Positions 1 through 8,440 are shown, counted from the stretch's first letter. The stretch is 64,000 nt of DNA from Oscillatoria nigro-viridis PCC 7112 (GCF_000317475.1 NC_019729.1:5470501-5534500); one strand, 5' to 3'. Notes: generated by a model not told the origin, from the sequence alone. Numbers and translations: made by a program.

Positions 1-690
1 AACCCGAAACGCTTACCGCTAATTAAGTATTTGCAAAAGGATCGCTGTTTAATAGTCTTGGATGACGTTCATAACCTTTTCTGTAGTGGCGAATCAGCAG
101 GAAAGTATAAACCAGAGTATGAAGAATATCGCTCTTTATTCAAACAGATAGAAAAATTATCCCATCAAAGTTGCTTGATGTTAATCGGTTGGGAACAACC
201 GAGAGAAGTGACTCAAGTTAAAAACCAAAATACTTCTATTCGTACCTTACAACTCAAAGGTTTAGACACCGCAGCCGGACGGGAAATACTCAGAGATTAT
301 GGGTTAGAAGAAATCGACAACAGTGAAGCACTCATTCACCGCTACCAAGGCAACCCCCTATGGTTGAAAAGCGTGGCGACTCTGATTAAAGAGTTGGGAA
401 TCAGCGCGACAGAATTATTACTAGATGATAGCATATTGTTGCCGGAAGATTTGAAAGATGTTTTACAGCAGCAGTACGATCGCACTTCCGAACTAGAAAA
501 ACAAGTTATGTCTTTGTTGGCTAGGGAAAACCAGCCAGTCAACCTAGCAAACTTGCTAGGAAAAAGACAAATATCATCATCAGATTTACTCAACGCGCTC
601 CAATCTTTATCACGGCGCTGCTTGATAGAAAAACAGGAAAGTCTTTACACTCTTCCCCCTGTATTGAGGCAGTATATCAAAGGGTTGTAA
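1..690 (+). CDS. NB-ARC (STAND) ATPase, C-terminal part; 5' end outside window
   Basis: The frame is open from base 1, so the gene begins upstream of the window. The visible 229 residues start just before a Walker B strand (RCLIVLDDV, about residues 15-23), followed by the cyanobacterial NB-ARC pattern: a strand reading CLMLIGWEQPRE, the GL-x-x-x-x-A segment, the GNPLWLK motif (the GLPLA-like motif of STAND ATPases), and a winged-helix-like tail ending at LPPVLRQYI. STAND proteins are ATP-driven molecular switches, often in signalling or anti-phage roles; the effector and sensor parts are not visible here. No WD40 or TPR repeats follow the tail before the stop, so this is the short form. Translation of the fragment cannot be judged to start at the TTG at 31. 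The family call is fairly sure; the biological role is unknown. Confidence 0.75.
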   Translation, partial: NPKRLPLIKYLQKDRCLIVLDDVHNLFCSGESAGKYKPEYEEYRSLFKQIEKLSHQSCLMLIGWEQPREVTQVKNQNTSIRTLQLKGLDTAAGREILRDYGLEEIDNSEALIHRYQGNPLWLKSVATLIKELGISATELLLDDSILLPEDLKDVLQQQYDRTSELEKQVMSLLARENQPVNLANLLGKRQISSSDLLNALQSLSRRCLIEKQESLYTLPPVLRQYIKGL

Positions 691-711
691 CCAAAATAGT
701 CCAGAAATAGA

Positions 712-731
712 AAATCTCAAATCTCAAATCG
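712..731. repeat. Heptanucleotide repeat, AAATCTC type
   Basis: Two to three copies of AAATCTC lie between the NB-ARC gene and the Panacea gene. The same unit recurs at 47527-47560. These short tandemly repeated repetitive sequences are typical of filamentous cyanobacteria and have no assigned function. Confidence 0.6.
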
Positions 732-782
732 AATAATCGCCCTGTGCTATCATAGAATACAAAACTTATTGAGTCGAATTAT

Positions 783-1259
783 ATGACCGCAATAACTACA
801 GTAACAACAGCCTCCAAACTGGCTGATTACTACATCTGGTTCGCGAATGACGTAGGCTCCTATCTCAGCAACCACAAGCTACAAAAACTATTGTACTATG
901 CCCAAGCATGGTATCTAGCCTTTGAAGATAAACCGCTTTTTGATGAAGATTTTGAAGCCTGGGTGCACGGGCCGACTATCCCGGCTTTATTTTACGAATA
1001 TAAAGAACAATTTGGGTTTAAGCCAATTCTCAAAGAAGTTGAAAAACCAGAGTTTCCACAGGAAGTACAAGAGTTTTTAGACGACTTATCCGATGATTAT
1101 TTCTTTCGAGATGCTTATGAGTTAGAATTGATGGTGCGACGCGAAGACCCTTGGATTCAGGCTAGAGGTGAATTGCCAAGAGATGAACCTTGCCGTGCTA
1201 TTATTTCTAAGGAATTAATGAAAGCATACTACAAAACCCGTGTCATCGAAGAAGAATAA
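783..1259 (+). CDS. Panacea (SocA/DUF4065) domain antitoxin-like protein
   Basis: This 158-residue protein shows the Panacea/SocA-type pattern throughout: an N-terminal helix with ADYYIWFAND, then LSNHKLQKLLYYAQAWYLA (the HKLQKLLYYAQ core is the best family signature), EAWVHGPTIPALFYEYK, and a C-terminal helical region. Panacea domains act as antitoxins that neutralise very different toxin folds, or as adaptors for proteolysis (SocA). The gene is followed by, and overlaps by 20 bp, a small unrecognised gene, the arrangement expected of a two-gene toxin-antitoxin module. ATG at 783 is the first start after the upstream gene; no strong ribosome site is visible. The family call is strong; the antitoxin role is inferred from family and context. 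Confidence 0.85.
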   Translation: MTAITTVTTASKLADYYIWFANDVGSYLSNHKLQKLLYYAQAWYLAFEDKPLFDEDFEAWVHGPTIPALFYEYKEQFGFKPILKEVEKPEFPQEVQEFLDDLSDDYFFRDAYELELMVRREDPWIQARGELPRDEPCRAIISKELMKAYYKTRVIEEE

Positions 1260-1683
1260 AAAAAGAAAAGACACAAATCTTCGCAGTCAGCCATCTTCCG
1301 CCAAGAGAGAGGTTGTCGAGATACAAATACCCGAAGGAATTAGTTTTTCTTTCAGGTATTATCAGGATGACAAAGATAAATTTTCACTTGCCGATAGAGA
1401 TTCTAGATATCTAGCATCTCTATTGAGAAGGCTGCGCGATTTATCACAATTGAAATCTCAAGAAATTATCAATAATCAGAGTAAAAGCCTGCGCTGTCAT
1501 GGAATAGTCTGGCAAGATACAACTGAACCTAATGGCTTCGGCATTCCCAATGAAGATGAGCTAGTAAATATCCCCTACCAGTTTCAAATATCTGCTAATG
1601 AATACGGCAGGGTGCATGGATTTTTTAGTGAAAATATTTTTTATATTGTCTGGTTAGACCCAGACCACAATCTTTACAGTTGA
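1240..1683 (+). CDS. Unrecognised small protein overlapping the Panacea gene; candidate toxin
   Basis: This 147-residue protein starts at a GTG inside the end of the Panacea gene, so the two are very probably translationally coupled. The N-terminal 25 residues are Lys/Ser/Arg-rich and probably disordered. The rest looks like a compact alpha/beta domain, with RDSRYLASLLRRLRDLS forming an amphipathic helix and a final strand pair GRVHGFFSENIFYIVWLDPDHNLYS. The last segment resembles the C-terminal strand of RelE/ParE-like folds, where a basic or aromatic strand is followed by D-P-x-H-x-L-Y, but this is a weak visual resemblance. The gene position is the main argument for a toxin. The reading frame is clear; the function is not established. 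Confidence 0.6.
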   Translation: MSSKKNKKRKDTNLRSQPSSAKREVVEIQIPEGISFSFRYYQDDKDKFSLADRDSRYLASLLRRLRDLSQLKSQEIINNQSKSLRCHGIVWQDTTEPNGFGIPNEDELVNIPYQFQISANEYGRVHGFFSENIFYIVWLDPDHNLYS

Positions 1684-1716
1684 AATTATTATAAATTTTG
1701 GCGTAGTCAATCAAAA

Positions 1717-1768
1717 AACGCAGATGATATTGCACTCATCTGCGTTCATCTGCGTTCATCTGCGGTTT
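1717..1768. terminator. Inverted repeat between convergent genes, possible terminator
   Basis: Arms AACGCAGATGA (1717-1727) and TCATCTGCGTT (1736-1746) form a perfect 11-bp stem, and TCATCTGCGTT is then repeated once more. The element lies between the 3' ends of the Panacea operon (+) and ftsH (-), so it could stop transcription from either side. It belongs to a dispersed CATCTGCG repeat family also seen at 29788-29893. Confidence 0.45.
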
Positions 1769-1786
1769 AATTAAACCCTATTAAAC

Positions 1787-3655
1787 TCAAGCCGCAACCT
1801 TATCTAAAGGTCGCACTTGACCGAGTAATTCGCGAAGTGCGTCACCTTCCACCACCTCAGTTTCCAACAGTTTCTGCGTAATTGTTTCCAACAATTCCCG
1901 ATTTGCTTTCAGAATATCCACAGCTTGCTGGTGTGCAGTTTCGACAATTTCCTTCACTTCTTGGTCGATCGCCTCAGCAGTTTGAGCGCTGACAGCGCGG
2001 CGGGCATTTCCTATACCGTCATTGAGGAACATTGCTTGTTGACCTCGATCGTAAGCTAGAGGCCCCAAAACCTTACTCATCCCGTAAGTTGTCACCATCC
2101 GTTCAGCTAAATCCGTCGCCCTTTGCAAGTCGTTGGAAGCGCCAGTAGTAATGCTACCAAACACAACTTCCTCAGCCGATCGCCCGCCCAACAAAGTCGC
2201 AATTTGACCCCGCAATTCCGACTCATCTAACAAAAAACGGTCTTCAGTCGGCAACTGCAAAGTATAACCCAAAGCAGCCATGCCGCGAGGGACGATCGAG
2301 ATTTTGGCAACTTCGCCGCCGCCAGCCATCAGAGCACCAACCATCGCGTGTCCGACTTCGTGATAAGCAACAATGGTTTTCTCTTTTTCATTGAGCACGC
2401 GGCTTTTCTTTTCCAAGCCCGCTACAATCCGTTCGATCGCCTCTGCAAAGTCTTCCTGTGCTACAGTTAGGCGTTTGTTGCGCCCCGCCAACAAAGCAGC
2501 TTCATTCACCAAATTTGCCAAATCTGCGCCGGAAAAACCGGGGGTGCGAGTGGCGATCGCCTTCAAATTAACATCCGGGCCCAACTTCACTTTTTGAGCG
2601 TGAATATTCAAAATTGCTTCGCGGCCAGATAAATCCGGGCGATCGACTAAAACTTGGCGATCGAAACGGCCGGGGCGCAACAAAGCAGCATCCAAGCTTT
2701 CCGGGCGGTTAGTTGCAGCCAGCACAATTACCGTAGTATTGCCCGCAGCAAAACCGTCCATTTCAGTTAACAGTTGATTGAGAGTTTGTTCGCGTTCGTC
2801 ATTACCGCCGTACATCGCGTTACTGCTGCGGGATTTGCCGATCGCGTCCAATTCATCAATGAAAATAATACAAGGAGCCTGTTTCTTAGCCTGCTCGAAT
2901 AAATCTCTAACTCTTGCAGAACCCACACCTACAAACAGTTCCACAAACTCCGAACCCGAGATGCTAAAAAACGGCACGCCAGCTTCACCAGCCACTGCTT
3001 TTGCTAACAGCGTTTTGCCAGTTCCCGGAGGCCCGACTAACAGCACGCCTTTCGGAATTCTCGCGCCAATTGCCGTAAAGCGATCGGGAGTTTTCAGGAA
3101 CTCAACAACTTCGACTAATTCAGTTTTAGCCTCTTCTACTCCAGCCACATCGGCAAAAGTAATTTTCGCCGCTTCGCCTTCTACGTAGACCTTAGCTTTG
3201 CTTTTGCCGATCGAGAGCGCACCCTGCGGCCCGCCAGCACCCCGGTTCATGAAAAATTGAAAAATCGCCACAAAAATCAGCGGAGGAACCACCCAGCTTA
3301 AAACACTGCCGATCCAGCCATTTTTGGAAGGGGGAGTTGCCGCAAATTCAACGCCTTTTTCTTGCAAAAGTTTAGGAAGTTCCAGGTCAAAAATCGGCGT
3401 AGTTGACAGAATTTGACCGGGTTTGTCGCCTTCGCCTTTGAGTTGGTAGCGAATTTCATTTTGGCCTACCGAAGCTCGCGCCACATCTTGTTCTTGCACT
3501 TGATGGACGAACAAGCTGTAAGGCACTTGCGGAATTTGCGGGCCGAACAAATTCGGCAAAAAGATATTCGCCAGCAAAAACAAACTTGAGAGCAATAACA
3601 AAATATTGCTAATTTGCCTAAAACGAGGTGGTTGGGGCTGGTCTTTAATTGCCAT
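1787..3655 (-). CDS. ftsH: ATP-dependent zinc metalloprotease FtsH
   Basis: FtsH is a membrane-anchored hexameric AAA+ protease that degrades membrane and soluble proteins; in cyanobacteria it turns over damaged photosystem proteins. The 622-residue length is normal. Seen in order: first membrane segment about residues 17-37, a periplasmic or lumenal domain, second membrane segment about 114-135, Walker A GPPGTGKT (208-215), Walker B IIFIDELDAI (263-272), the second region of homology with ATNRPESLDAALLRPGRFDRQ-type arginine fingers (about 314-333), and the zinc site HEVGH (432-436). The N-terminus resembles the FtsH1/FtsH4 type more than FtsH2/FtsH3, but I would not fix the paralogue from one sequence. 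ATG at 3655 has an AAAGGA upstream. It is monocistronic, convergent with the Panacea operon. Confidence 0.97.
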   Translation of the reverse strand: MAIKDQPQPPRFRQISNILLLLSSLFLLANIFLPNLFGPQIPQVPYSLFVHQVQEQDVARASVGQNEIRYQLKGEGDKPGQILSTTPIFDLELPKLLQEKGVEFAATPPSKNGWIGSVLSWVVPPLIFVAIFQFFMNRGAGGPQGALSIGKSKAKVYVEGEAAKITFADVAGVEEAKTELVEVVEFLKTPDRFTAIGARIPKGVLLVGPPGTGKTLLAKAVAGEAGVPFFSISGSEFVELFVGVGSARVRDLFEQAKKQAPCIIFIDELDAIGKSRSSNAMYGGNDEREQTLNQLLTEMDGFAAGNTTVIVLAATNRPESLDAALLRPGRFDRQVLVDRPDLSGREAILNIHAQKVKLGPDVNLKAIATRTPGFSGADLANLVNEAALLAGRNKRLTVAQEDFAEAIERIVAGLEKKSRVLNEKEKTIVAYHEVGHAMVGALMAGGGEVAKISIVPRGMAALGYTLQLPTEDRFLLDESELRGQIATLLGGRSAEEVVFGSITTGASNDLQRATDLAERMVTTYGMSKVLGPLAYDRGQQAMFLNDGIGNARRAVSAQTAEAIDQEVKEIVETAHQQAVDILKANRELLETITQKLLETEVVEGDALRELLGQVRPLDKVAA

Positions 3656-3810
3656 TGATAACGATCGTCCTTTAATTTTAACCAGTTTTATTCATTTATT
3701 TTCTCATCCAATACGCACACAATGTCAAGCGGATTCCCTCACTCGATCGGTCGGTTAACCCGGTAGCACGGATTTGCTATTATTAACAATATTTTTTTTA
3801 CGAACCGCGA

Positions 3811-3974
3811 ACAGTAACAGGCGAGACGCCTGTTCCACAAAAGAAGAAAAGAGAAGATAAGAACGGAACAGTAACAGGCGAGACGCCTGTTCCACAAAAG
3901 AAGAAAAGAGAAGATAAGAACGGAACAGTAACAGGCGAGACGCCTGTTCCACAAAAGAAGAAAAGAGAAAATAA
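3811..3974. repeat. Three tandem copies of a 57-bp unit with a GGCGAGACGCC palindrome
   Basis: The unit beginning ACAGTAACAGGCGAGACGCC starts at 3811, 3868 and 3925 (period 57 bp, the last copy partial and diverging). Each contains the imperfect palindrome AACAGGCGAGACGCCTGTT followed by an A/G-rich linker. Because 57 is divisible by 3, spurious open frames run through it. The region upstream of ftsH (3656-4220) otherwise holds the MITE at 4001-4105 and a further palindrome at 4170-4193. Confidence 0.9.
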
Positions 3975-4000
3975 GAGAGTTATAGTTGTGAATGGTTAGT

Positions 4001-4105
4001 TAAGCTGTTCTACATTTAAATTGTCTGTTAAAAAACAATTCCCCGTCTTGTGGGGTGGGCCTATGAGCCCGCCCTGAATATACAATTTAAATGCGCGACA
4101 GCTTA
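4001..4105. mobile_element. MITE-like element, family A, copy 1 (TA ends)
   Basis: This 105-bp element has inverted ends TAAGCTGT-N5-ATTTAAATTGT on both sides (left 4001-4024; right, as reverse complement, 4082-4105). It is nearly identical to the element at 50415-50518 apart from a few substitutions and one extra A. The centre holds a GGGTGGGC-N-GCCCGCCC palindrome. Non-autonomous elements with TA at both outer edges are usually mobilised by IS630/Tc1-mariner-type transposases, but no such transposase gene is in this window. Confidence 0.85.
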
Positions 4106-4169
4106 GTGGTTACTGGATGGTTATTTACTTCAGAATCGCTTGAAAATTCTCTCGCTCTTTTATTACTTA

Positions 4170-4193
4170 GTGGAACAGGCGTCTCGCCTGTTA
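4170..4193. repeat. Single copy of the GGCGTCTCGCC palindrome
   Basis: GGAACAGGCGTCTCGCCTGTT is the reverse complement of the palindrome inside the 57-bp tandem units at 3811-3974. It lies just downstream of the TspO-like gene. Confidence 0.8.
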
Positions 4194-4220
4194 TCCTTCG
4201 CGTCTTCGCGGTTGTTATAT

Positions 4221-4727
4221 TTATGCAGCTTCTGGGTTTAAATTAATCATTTCCCAAGTAGTATAAGTGCCGATCGCACCCCAAATCGCGTAAGGCAAAA
4301 GTAACAAAGCGGCGGTTTGAGAAATCGGCAAAACAGCCAACGTCAGCACAACTCCCAAAATCTCCCCAGCCCCTCCCAAAATCGTCCCTACTTTGAGACT
4401 TTTGGCTCTGAGAGTAGCAGGAATATAAGCAACTGTTACAATTTCTAAAAGCAAGTACAAAGCCATCAGCAGCAAAGTTTTGAGACTACCGGGTTCCTGT
4501 TCCCACACGAAAGTAGCGCTGCCGGCCCCGCAAGCGAAAATCACCGTCCAAATAAACGGAATAGCAGGCTCAAAAAACATCCAATCCGGTCTTTGAAGTT
4601 TGATGGCCCAGTTAATATCGCGCAGTTTAAAAAACAAAGTGCCGAAGGCGACTGAGAAAGTCACCCCGCCGATAATCATCCAAGATTGAATCATGGTTTT
4701 CAACTTTCCAATTGCTCGATCGCTCAT
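4221..4727 (-). CDS. TspO/MBR-family membrane protein
   Basis: This 168-residue integral membrane protein has about five predicted membrane helices, as in the tryptophan-rich sensory protein/translocator family. Family features seen: RPDWMFFEPAIPFIWTVIF (the W-x-P-P-x-W-type segment after helix 1), a middle helix with LLLEIVTVAYIPATLR, and the C-terminal LLLPYAIWGAIGTYTTWEM, which matches the P-Y-x-x-W-x-x-x-x-T-x-x-N/W motif. Bacterial TspO proteins bind porphyrins and other hydrophobic ligands. The family's usual A-x-W-x-x-L-N-y end is shortened to MINLNPEAA. ATG at 4727 begins within a GCGATCG word. It stands alone between a repeat region and the M48 gene, with 79 bp to the latter. Confidence 0.75.
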   Translation of the reverse strand: MSDRAIGKLKTMIQSWMIIGGVTFSVAFGTLFFKLRDINWAIKLQRPDWMFFEPAIPFIWTVIFACGAGSATFVWEQEPGSLKTLLLMALYLLLEIVTVAYIPATLRAKSLKVGTILGGAGEILGVVLTLAVLPISQTAALLLLPYAIWGAIGTYTTWEMINLNPEAA

Positions 4728-4806
4728 TAAGTCGATCCTGGCAACTCCAACCCGAACTTCGATCCGCCTTTAGTAATAACTTTTGTAAAGCCCGATGCAA
4801 TTCTCG

Positions 4807-5652
4807 CTAACCGCCCGACACATTCTTAGCAAACTCATCGCGTCCAGACACCAAATTAGCTGGAACGCCGTTAGGGAAATTTTGCGCGATTAAAGCTTGC
4901 AACTTTTGAACTCGGTTTTCAGGGTTGGGGTGAGAGCTCAAAAACTCCGGCGGCGCTTCTCCCTTCCTAGCCGCACCGAGAATTTTCATCACCTCAACAA
5001 TACCTCTAGGATCGTAACCCGCCTCGGTCATAAACCGAAAACCGAGCCGATCGCTCTCAAGTTCATCCGATCTACCGTACCGCAAACCGACAACTTGATT
5101 GACAGCTTGAGCAATTAATGCTGCCTGCTGCCCGCCGCCGCGATCGTCGCTAGCAGCCACCCCAACCGCCGTTACCAAAGCCCTGCCCAACTGCTGTTTT
5201 GCCAAGTGTTCCGCAGCGTGGCGCGCCACAACGTGACCGCTTTCGTGCCCCAGTACAGCAGCCAACTGAGCCTCGGAATTCAGCCGCCGCAGCAGCCCCG
5301 CAGTAATAAAAACTTGTCCCCCCGGCAAAGCAAAAGCATTCACAGTTTCGGGGTCTCGCAGCAGGTGGAATTCAAACGGATAACCCGCTTGTTTCGCCGC
5401 CGAACGGTTGACAACTCGTTCTCCTACTCGATCGACATATTGCTGAATACTCTGGCTGGGATAAAGCCCCCCGTACTTGGCGGCCATTTGATCTCGCGCC
5501 TGCAATCCCAAAACTATCTCTTGGCGGGGAGAAAGCTGCACCCGCTGTCTCTCTCCTGTTACCGGATTTTGTACGTCGTTTGTAAAATAGGTAATTGCTC
5601 CAAAAAATGCCATTAATAGCCCGATCGCGGCTCGAAATAAAAATTTGTTCAC
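4807..5652 (-). CDS. M48-family metalloprotease, membrane-anchored
   Basis: The protein has an N-terminal hydrophobic segment (about residues 5-24 from the GTG at 5652), then the M48 catalytic domain with HESGH (136-140), upstream FALPGGQVFITAGLL and downstream ELESDRLGFRFM supplying the third zinc ligand. It ends with SSHPNPENRVQKLQ, typical of the LoiP/BepA/YfgC type that clears misfolded envelope proteins. I chose GTG 5652 because the membrane anchor then begins within a few residues; a TTG at 5727 in the same frame would add 25 residues without family resemblance. Length is about 281 residues, normal for the short cyanobacterial form, with no TPR tail. Confidence 0.9.
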   Translation of the reverse strand: MNKFLFRAAIGLLMAFFGAITYFTNDVQNPVTGERQRVQLSPRQEIVLGLQARDQMAAKYGGLYPSQSIQQYVDRVGERVVNRSAAKQAGYPFEFHLLRDPETVNAFALPGGQVFITAGLLRRLNSEAQLAAVLGHESGHVVARHAAEHLAKQQLGRALVTAVGVAASDDRGGGQQAALIAQAVNQVVGLRYGRSDELESDRLGFRFMTEAGYDPRGIVEVMKILGAARKGEAPPEFLSSHPNPENRVQKLQALIAQNFPNGVPANLVSGRDEFAKNVSGG

Positions 5653-5872
5653 AGGCTTGATACCTAAAAAGTTTAGCGAGTAGAATACTATGGTGACAGC
5701 TCTCTCGACATCTGTCTGAAGTATCAAGAAGGGAAAGTTGTTTGAGTTTTTTTGGATGATTGGCGAACAAGGCTTTTTTTAAACGAACCGCGAAGGCGCG
5801 AAGGACACGAAGGAAGAGAAGAAGAGAAGAAGAGAAGAAGAAGGTTATAGTTATTAAATTGGTTAAACTGAG

Positions 5873-5990
5873 ATGTTGCACCATTGTCAGCAACAGGCTT
5901 TCCGGCCTGTTCCACAAAGAATAGATTTTCTCGCTTCACAGGCCGGAAAGCCTGTTCCGAAAAGGCTAATTGAGAATGGTGGAACATATG
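5873..5990. repeat. Foldback repeat of the GCACCATT family upstream of a sensor kinase
   Basis: The element starts ATGTTGCACCATTGTCA and ends with an imperfect inverted copy (GAGAATGGTGGAACAT). Inside are two inverted AACAGGC-x-GCCTGTTCC palindromes around GGCTTTCC/GGAAAGCC. The same outline (outer ends, CTCGCTTCAC word, paired palindromes) is seen twice at 10771-10982. The 5653-6043 gap between the M48 gene and the sensor kinase holds only this element and simple-sequence GAAGAGAAGAAGAGAAG. Confidence 0.7.
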
Positions 5991-6043
5991 AGTTAAATCA
6001 GTTGAATCCTTTACAAAATCAGTTGCCGAACTTTTTTCGCAAT

Positions 6044-7645
6044 ATGTTCCAAGCTACCCGCCGCCGCCTCGCTATTTGGTACACTGCCGTTACTGCCGTA
6101 TTGTTACTTTTATTCGCCACTGGTTTCTATTTCTACGTCCGTACTACTTTGATCGATCGCATTGATGACACCCTCAATCATGTTGTCGAAGTAATAGAGC
6201 GAACACTGGTTATCGAACCGCTAAGTTTGCCTGCTACCAAAGATAAAAATAAGTTGCAAGTTAATATTCAAGCGAGTTTTCGAGATAGCACCGATGCTGT
6301 AGAAGACGACCACATTGATTTAGAATGGTTCAGTCCTACGGGCGAATTGCTGTGGTCTACTTTATCGGAACCGCTGAATATTCCCATTCACGCTAACCGC
6401 ATGGGCGAAACAGTTTGGGTTAATCATAAGTTGCGGTTTGAAGGTACAAATCAGGTACAAGAAAGGTTGGCAACGGGCAATGTACCGGATGTCACGGATT
6501 TAAGGGATAGAGGGAAGAGGGATTTAACCGCAGAGGCGCAGAGGGCGCAGAGGGGAGAAATCAGAGATTTTGATGGCGGTTTGAATGCAGGTTTGCAGGA
6601 AAATCTAAATTTAGGTAGTGAAAAGTCGATCGCACAAAATAAAAATCGCGTTTCTACCAAACCGATTAGCATTCGAACAACTCAAAACTATTCCCTCAGA
6701 CAAGTAACGCAGCGAGTAGAAATCGGCCGCCAAGTTCTGGGATATTTGCGAGTCAGCCATCCTTGGTTTGAAGTGACAAAACCCATCCGCCAACTAATTC
6801 TCGATTTGATTTTGGGCGCGGGTTTAACTCTAATTTGCGTGGCGGCTATTGGCTGGCTGCTGTCGGGATTGGCGATGGCACCGGTGCGGGATTCTTACGG
6901 GCGTCTCAAACAGTTTACCGCTGATGCTTCTCACGAACTCAGAAATCCGATCGCCACTATTCAAACTAACGTGCAAGTAGCTTTGGCGGAACCGGATATC
7001 GAACCGCAGCAGTACCAACAGCTACAAGTTATCGAACGCCTCACCCGCCGTTTGGGGCGCTTGGTTGACGATTTGCTGTTTTTAGCCAGACAAGACAGCG
7101 GTATCGTGCAGCAGCAGTGGATTGAGGTTCCTCTCGATGCTTTGCTGATGGAGGTAATTGAAGAACAACAGGCGATCGCCACTACCCAAAATCTCTCTCT
7201 TTCTTTGGAAATTGTCGATCTGCCCAACGCTGAGGACAACTTTACACTGTTGGGCGACTGGGATCAACTAGCCCGACTGTTTACCAATATCGTCAGCAAC
7301 GCCGTGCAGTACACGCCCTCTGGGGGCGAAATTGAAGTAGAATTGCAACTTGCAGCTAAAAACAAAAGAAATTCGCCGATGTTAAATCCAGCGCTGCAAA
7401 TCAAAGTAACAGACACCGGCATCGGGATTTCCGCAGAAGCCCTGCCGCATTTATTCGATCGATTCTACCGCGCAGATCCCGCCCGCACCCACCGCAGCGC
7501 CGCCGGTTCCGGTTTAGGATTGGCCATCGCCAAAGCAATTGTCGAAAATCACCGCGGCCAAATCCGCATTGACAGCCAAGTCGATCGAGGTACAGCCGTT
7601 ACCGTCACCCTCCCCGCCCACAAATCAGAAGCATCTCGCCTGTAA
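6044..7645 (+). CDS. Sensor histidine kinase, two membrane segments
   Basis: Membrane sensor kinase of about 533 residues. From ATG 6044 (MFQATRRRLAIWYTAV) there is membrane helix 1 (about 10-32), a periplasmic sensor loop, helix 2 (about 250-272, LILDLILGAGLTLICVAAIGW), the HisKA helix with the phospho-acceptor His297 in DASHELRNP, then the ATP-binding domain with N box (FTNIVSNAVQYTP), G1 (VTDTGIGIS), F box (LFDRFYRAD) and G2 (GSGLGLAIAKAI). HAMP is very short or absent. An in-frame start at 5873 would add 57 residues, but that stretch is repeat-derived, so it is rejected. Residues about 153-176 are a repeat-derived insertion (nt 6500-6570). No response regulator gene is adjacent, so its partner is unknown. 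Confidence 0.92.
   Translation: MFQATRRRLAIWYTAVTAVLLLLFATGFYFYVRTTLIDRIDDTLNHVVEVIERTLVIEPLSLPATKDKNKLQVNIQASFRDSTDAVEDDHIDLEWFSPTGELLWSTLSEPLNIPIHANRMGETVWVNHKLRFEGTNQVQERLATGNVPDVTDLRDRGKRDLTAEAQRAQRGEIRDFDGGLNAGLQENLNLGSEKSIAQNKNRVSTKPISIRTTQNYSLRQVTQRVEIGRQVLGYLRVSHPWFEVTKPIRQLILDLILGAGLTLICVAAIGWLLSGLAMAPVRDSYGRLKQFTADASHELRNPIATIQTNVQVALAEPDIEPQQYQQLQVIERLTRRLGRLVDDLLFLARQDSGIVQQQWIEVPLDALLMEVIEEQQAIATTQNLSLSLEIVDLPNAEDNFTLLGDWDQLARLFTNIVSNAVQYTPSGGEIEVELQLAAKNKRNSPMLNPALQIKVTDTGIGISAEALPHLFDRFYRADPARTHRSAAGSGLGLAIAKAIVENHRGQIRIDSQVDRGTAVTVTLPAHKSEASRL
6498..6562. repeat. In-frame GCAGAGGCGCAGAGGGCGCAGAGG repeat inside the sensor kinase gene
   Basis: ACGGATTTAAGGGATAGAGGGAAGAGGG is followed by ACCGCAGAGGCGCAGAGGGCGCAGAGG. 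The second part recurs in opposite orientation at 7664-7693, directly after the same gene. Both words are dispersed repeats in cyanobacteria. Here they are read through as DLRDRGKRDLTAEAQRAQRG in the periplasmic sensor loop. Confidence 0.75.
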
Positions 7646-7663
7646 AAATCCTCTCTTCCCCTC

Positions 7664-7693
7664 GGACTCTGCGCCCTCTGCGCCCTCTGCGGT
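7664..7693. repeat. CTCTGCGCCCTCTGCGCCCTCTGCGG repeat
   Basis: This is the reverse complement of the repeat embedded in the preceding sensor kinase gene. It lies about 20 bp past the kinase stop and is followed by an A-tract, so it might affect the transcript 3' end. Confidence 0.75.
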
Positions 7694-7825
7694 AAAAAAA
7701 AATCTCTCCCTAAAACCCTGATTCTTCTTACCTCTGACCCAAACCAAGCTATTAAAATTCAATTCCCGCATAGATTAACATGAACTTTGTTGGACAATCT
7801 CGATCGAACTTGTGAGGAGTTATTT

Positions 7826-8392
7826 ATGTTTCGCCACAATCTACCGTTAAAAAAAATCAGCTTGCTAGCAGCCACCTGCGGAGGTTTACTCGTCAGTCTC
7901 GCAACACTTTCCCAGGCCGGCGGCCCACCGCCCCAAAAAGGAAAACCCGTTTCCCAACCCGCAGAGACTCCCGCCACCACTGAAGAACCCGTCAGCCAAC
8001 CGACTCCGGCTGCGAGTCCGGGCCTCAGCGGGATGCCCTCTACACCAACAGACGCGCCTCCCCGCTTCCCCATGCCCAGTGCGCGAGTTACGCCTGCCGA
8101 AGGCATGATAGTAATTAAACTGGTGAATACCACCAATGCTGTCATCAATTATCAAATCGTAGGCGTCACCCAGCCGCGCACTCTGGGCGAACAATCTGAA
8201 ATTTTGCTTCAAGCCCTCAAAGTGCCAATCACCCTGACTTACCAGCGCCCAGACGGCGGGTTGCTGCTGGTTCGCCCCCAAGCAACCGCGATGCCGGGAA
8301 TGTTGCAAGTCAGTTTCGGCGCGACAACTGAGTTGACCGCTGATACAAAATCGTTGGAAATTCAGGAAGATGGCAAGGTAATTTTGAATTAG
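7826..8392 (+). CDS. Exported protein with Pro-rich linker, unknown function
   Basis: This 188-residue protein has a clear signal peptide (MFRHNLPLKK, then ISLLAATCGGLLVSLATLSQA with a probable cleavage after SQA, about residue 31). A Pro/Thr/Gln-rich linker follows (about 32-90), then a globular beta-rich domain of about 95 residues (MIVIKLVNTTNAVINYQIVG to the C-terminus). ATG 7826 is chosen because GAGGAG lies 8-13 bases upstream and the signal sequence begins there; an in-frame start at 7787 would place charged residues before the signal peptide. I recognise this layout from other cyanobacterial hypothetical secreted proteins but cannot give a function. Confidence 0.8.
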   Translation: MFRHNLPLKKISLLAATCGGLLVSLATLSQAGGPPPQKGKPVSQPAETPATTEEPVSQPTPAASPGLSGMPSTPTDAPPRFPMPSARVTPAEGMIVIKLVNTTNAVINYQIVGVTQPRTLGEQSEILLQALKVPITLTYQRPDGGLLLVRPQATAMPGMLQVSFGATTELTADTKSLEIQEDGKVILN

Positions 8393-8400
8393 GTTAATTA

Positions 8401-8440
8401 GTTGACGGTTGACTGTTGACTGTTGACTGTTGACTGTTAC
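8401..8440. repeat. TTGACTG heptanucleotide tandem repeat
   Basis: About four to five tandem copies of GTTGACT follow the stop of the exported-protein gene. The same unit recurs at 59700-59728 and around 60834-60850. Confidence 0.9.

Noticed and set aside
3739..3954. Two minus-strand frames with repeated WNRRLACYC or EQASRLLLF
   Set aside because: They are translations of the 57-bp tandem repeat, which has a length divisible by 3.
5873..6043. N-terminal 57-residue extension of the sensor kinase
   Set aside because: Encoded by a foldback repeat; family-like sequence starts at ATG 6044.
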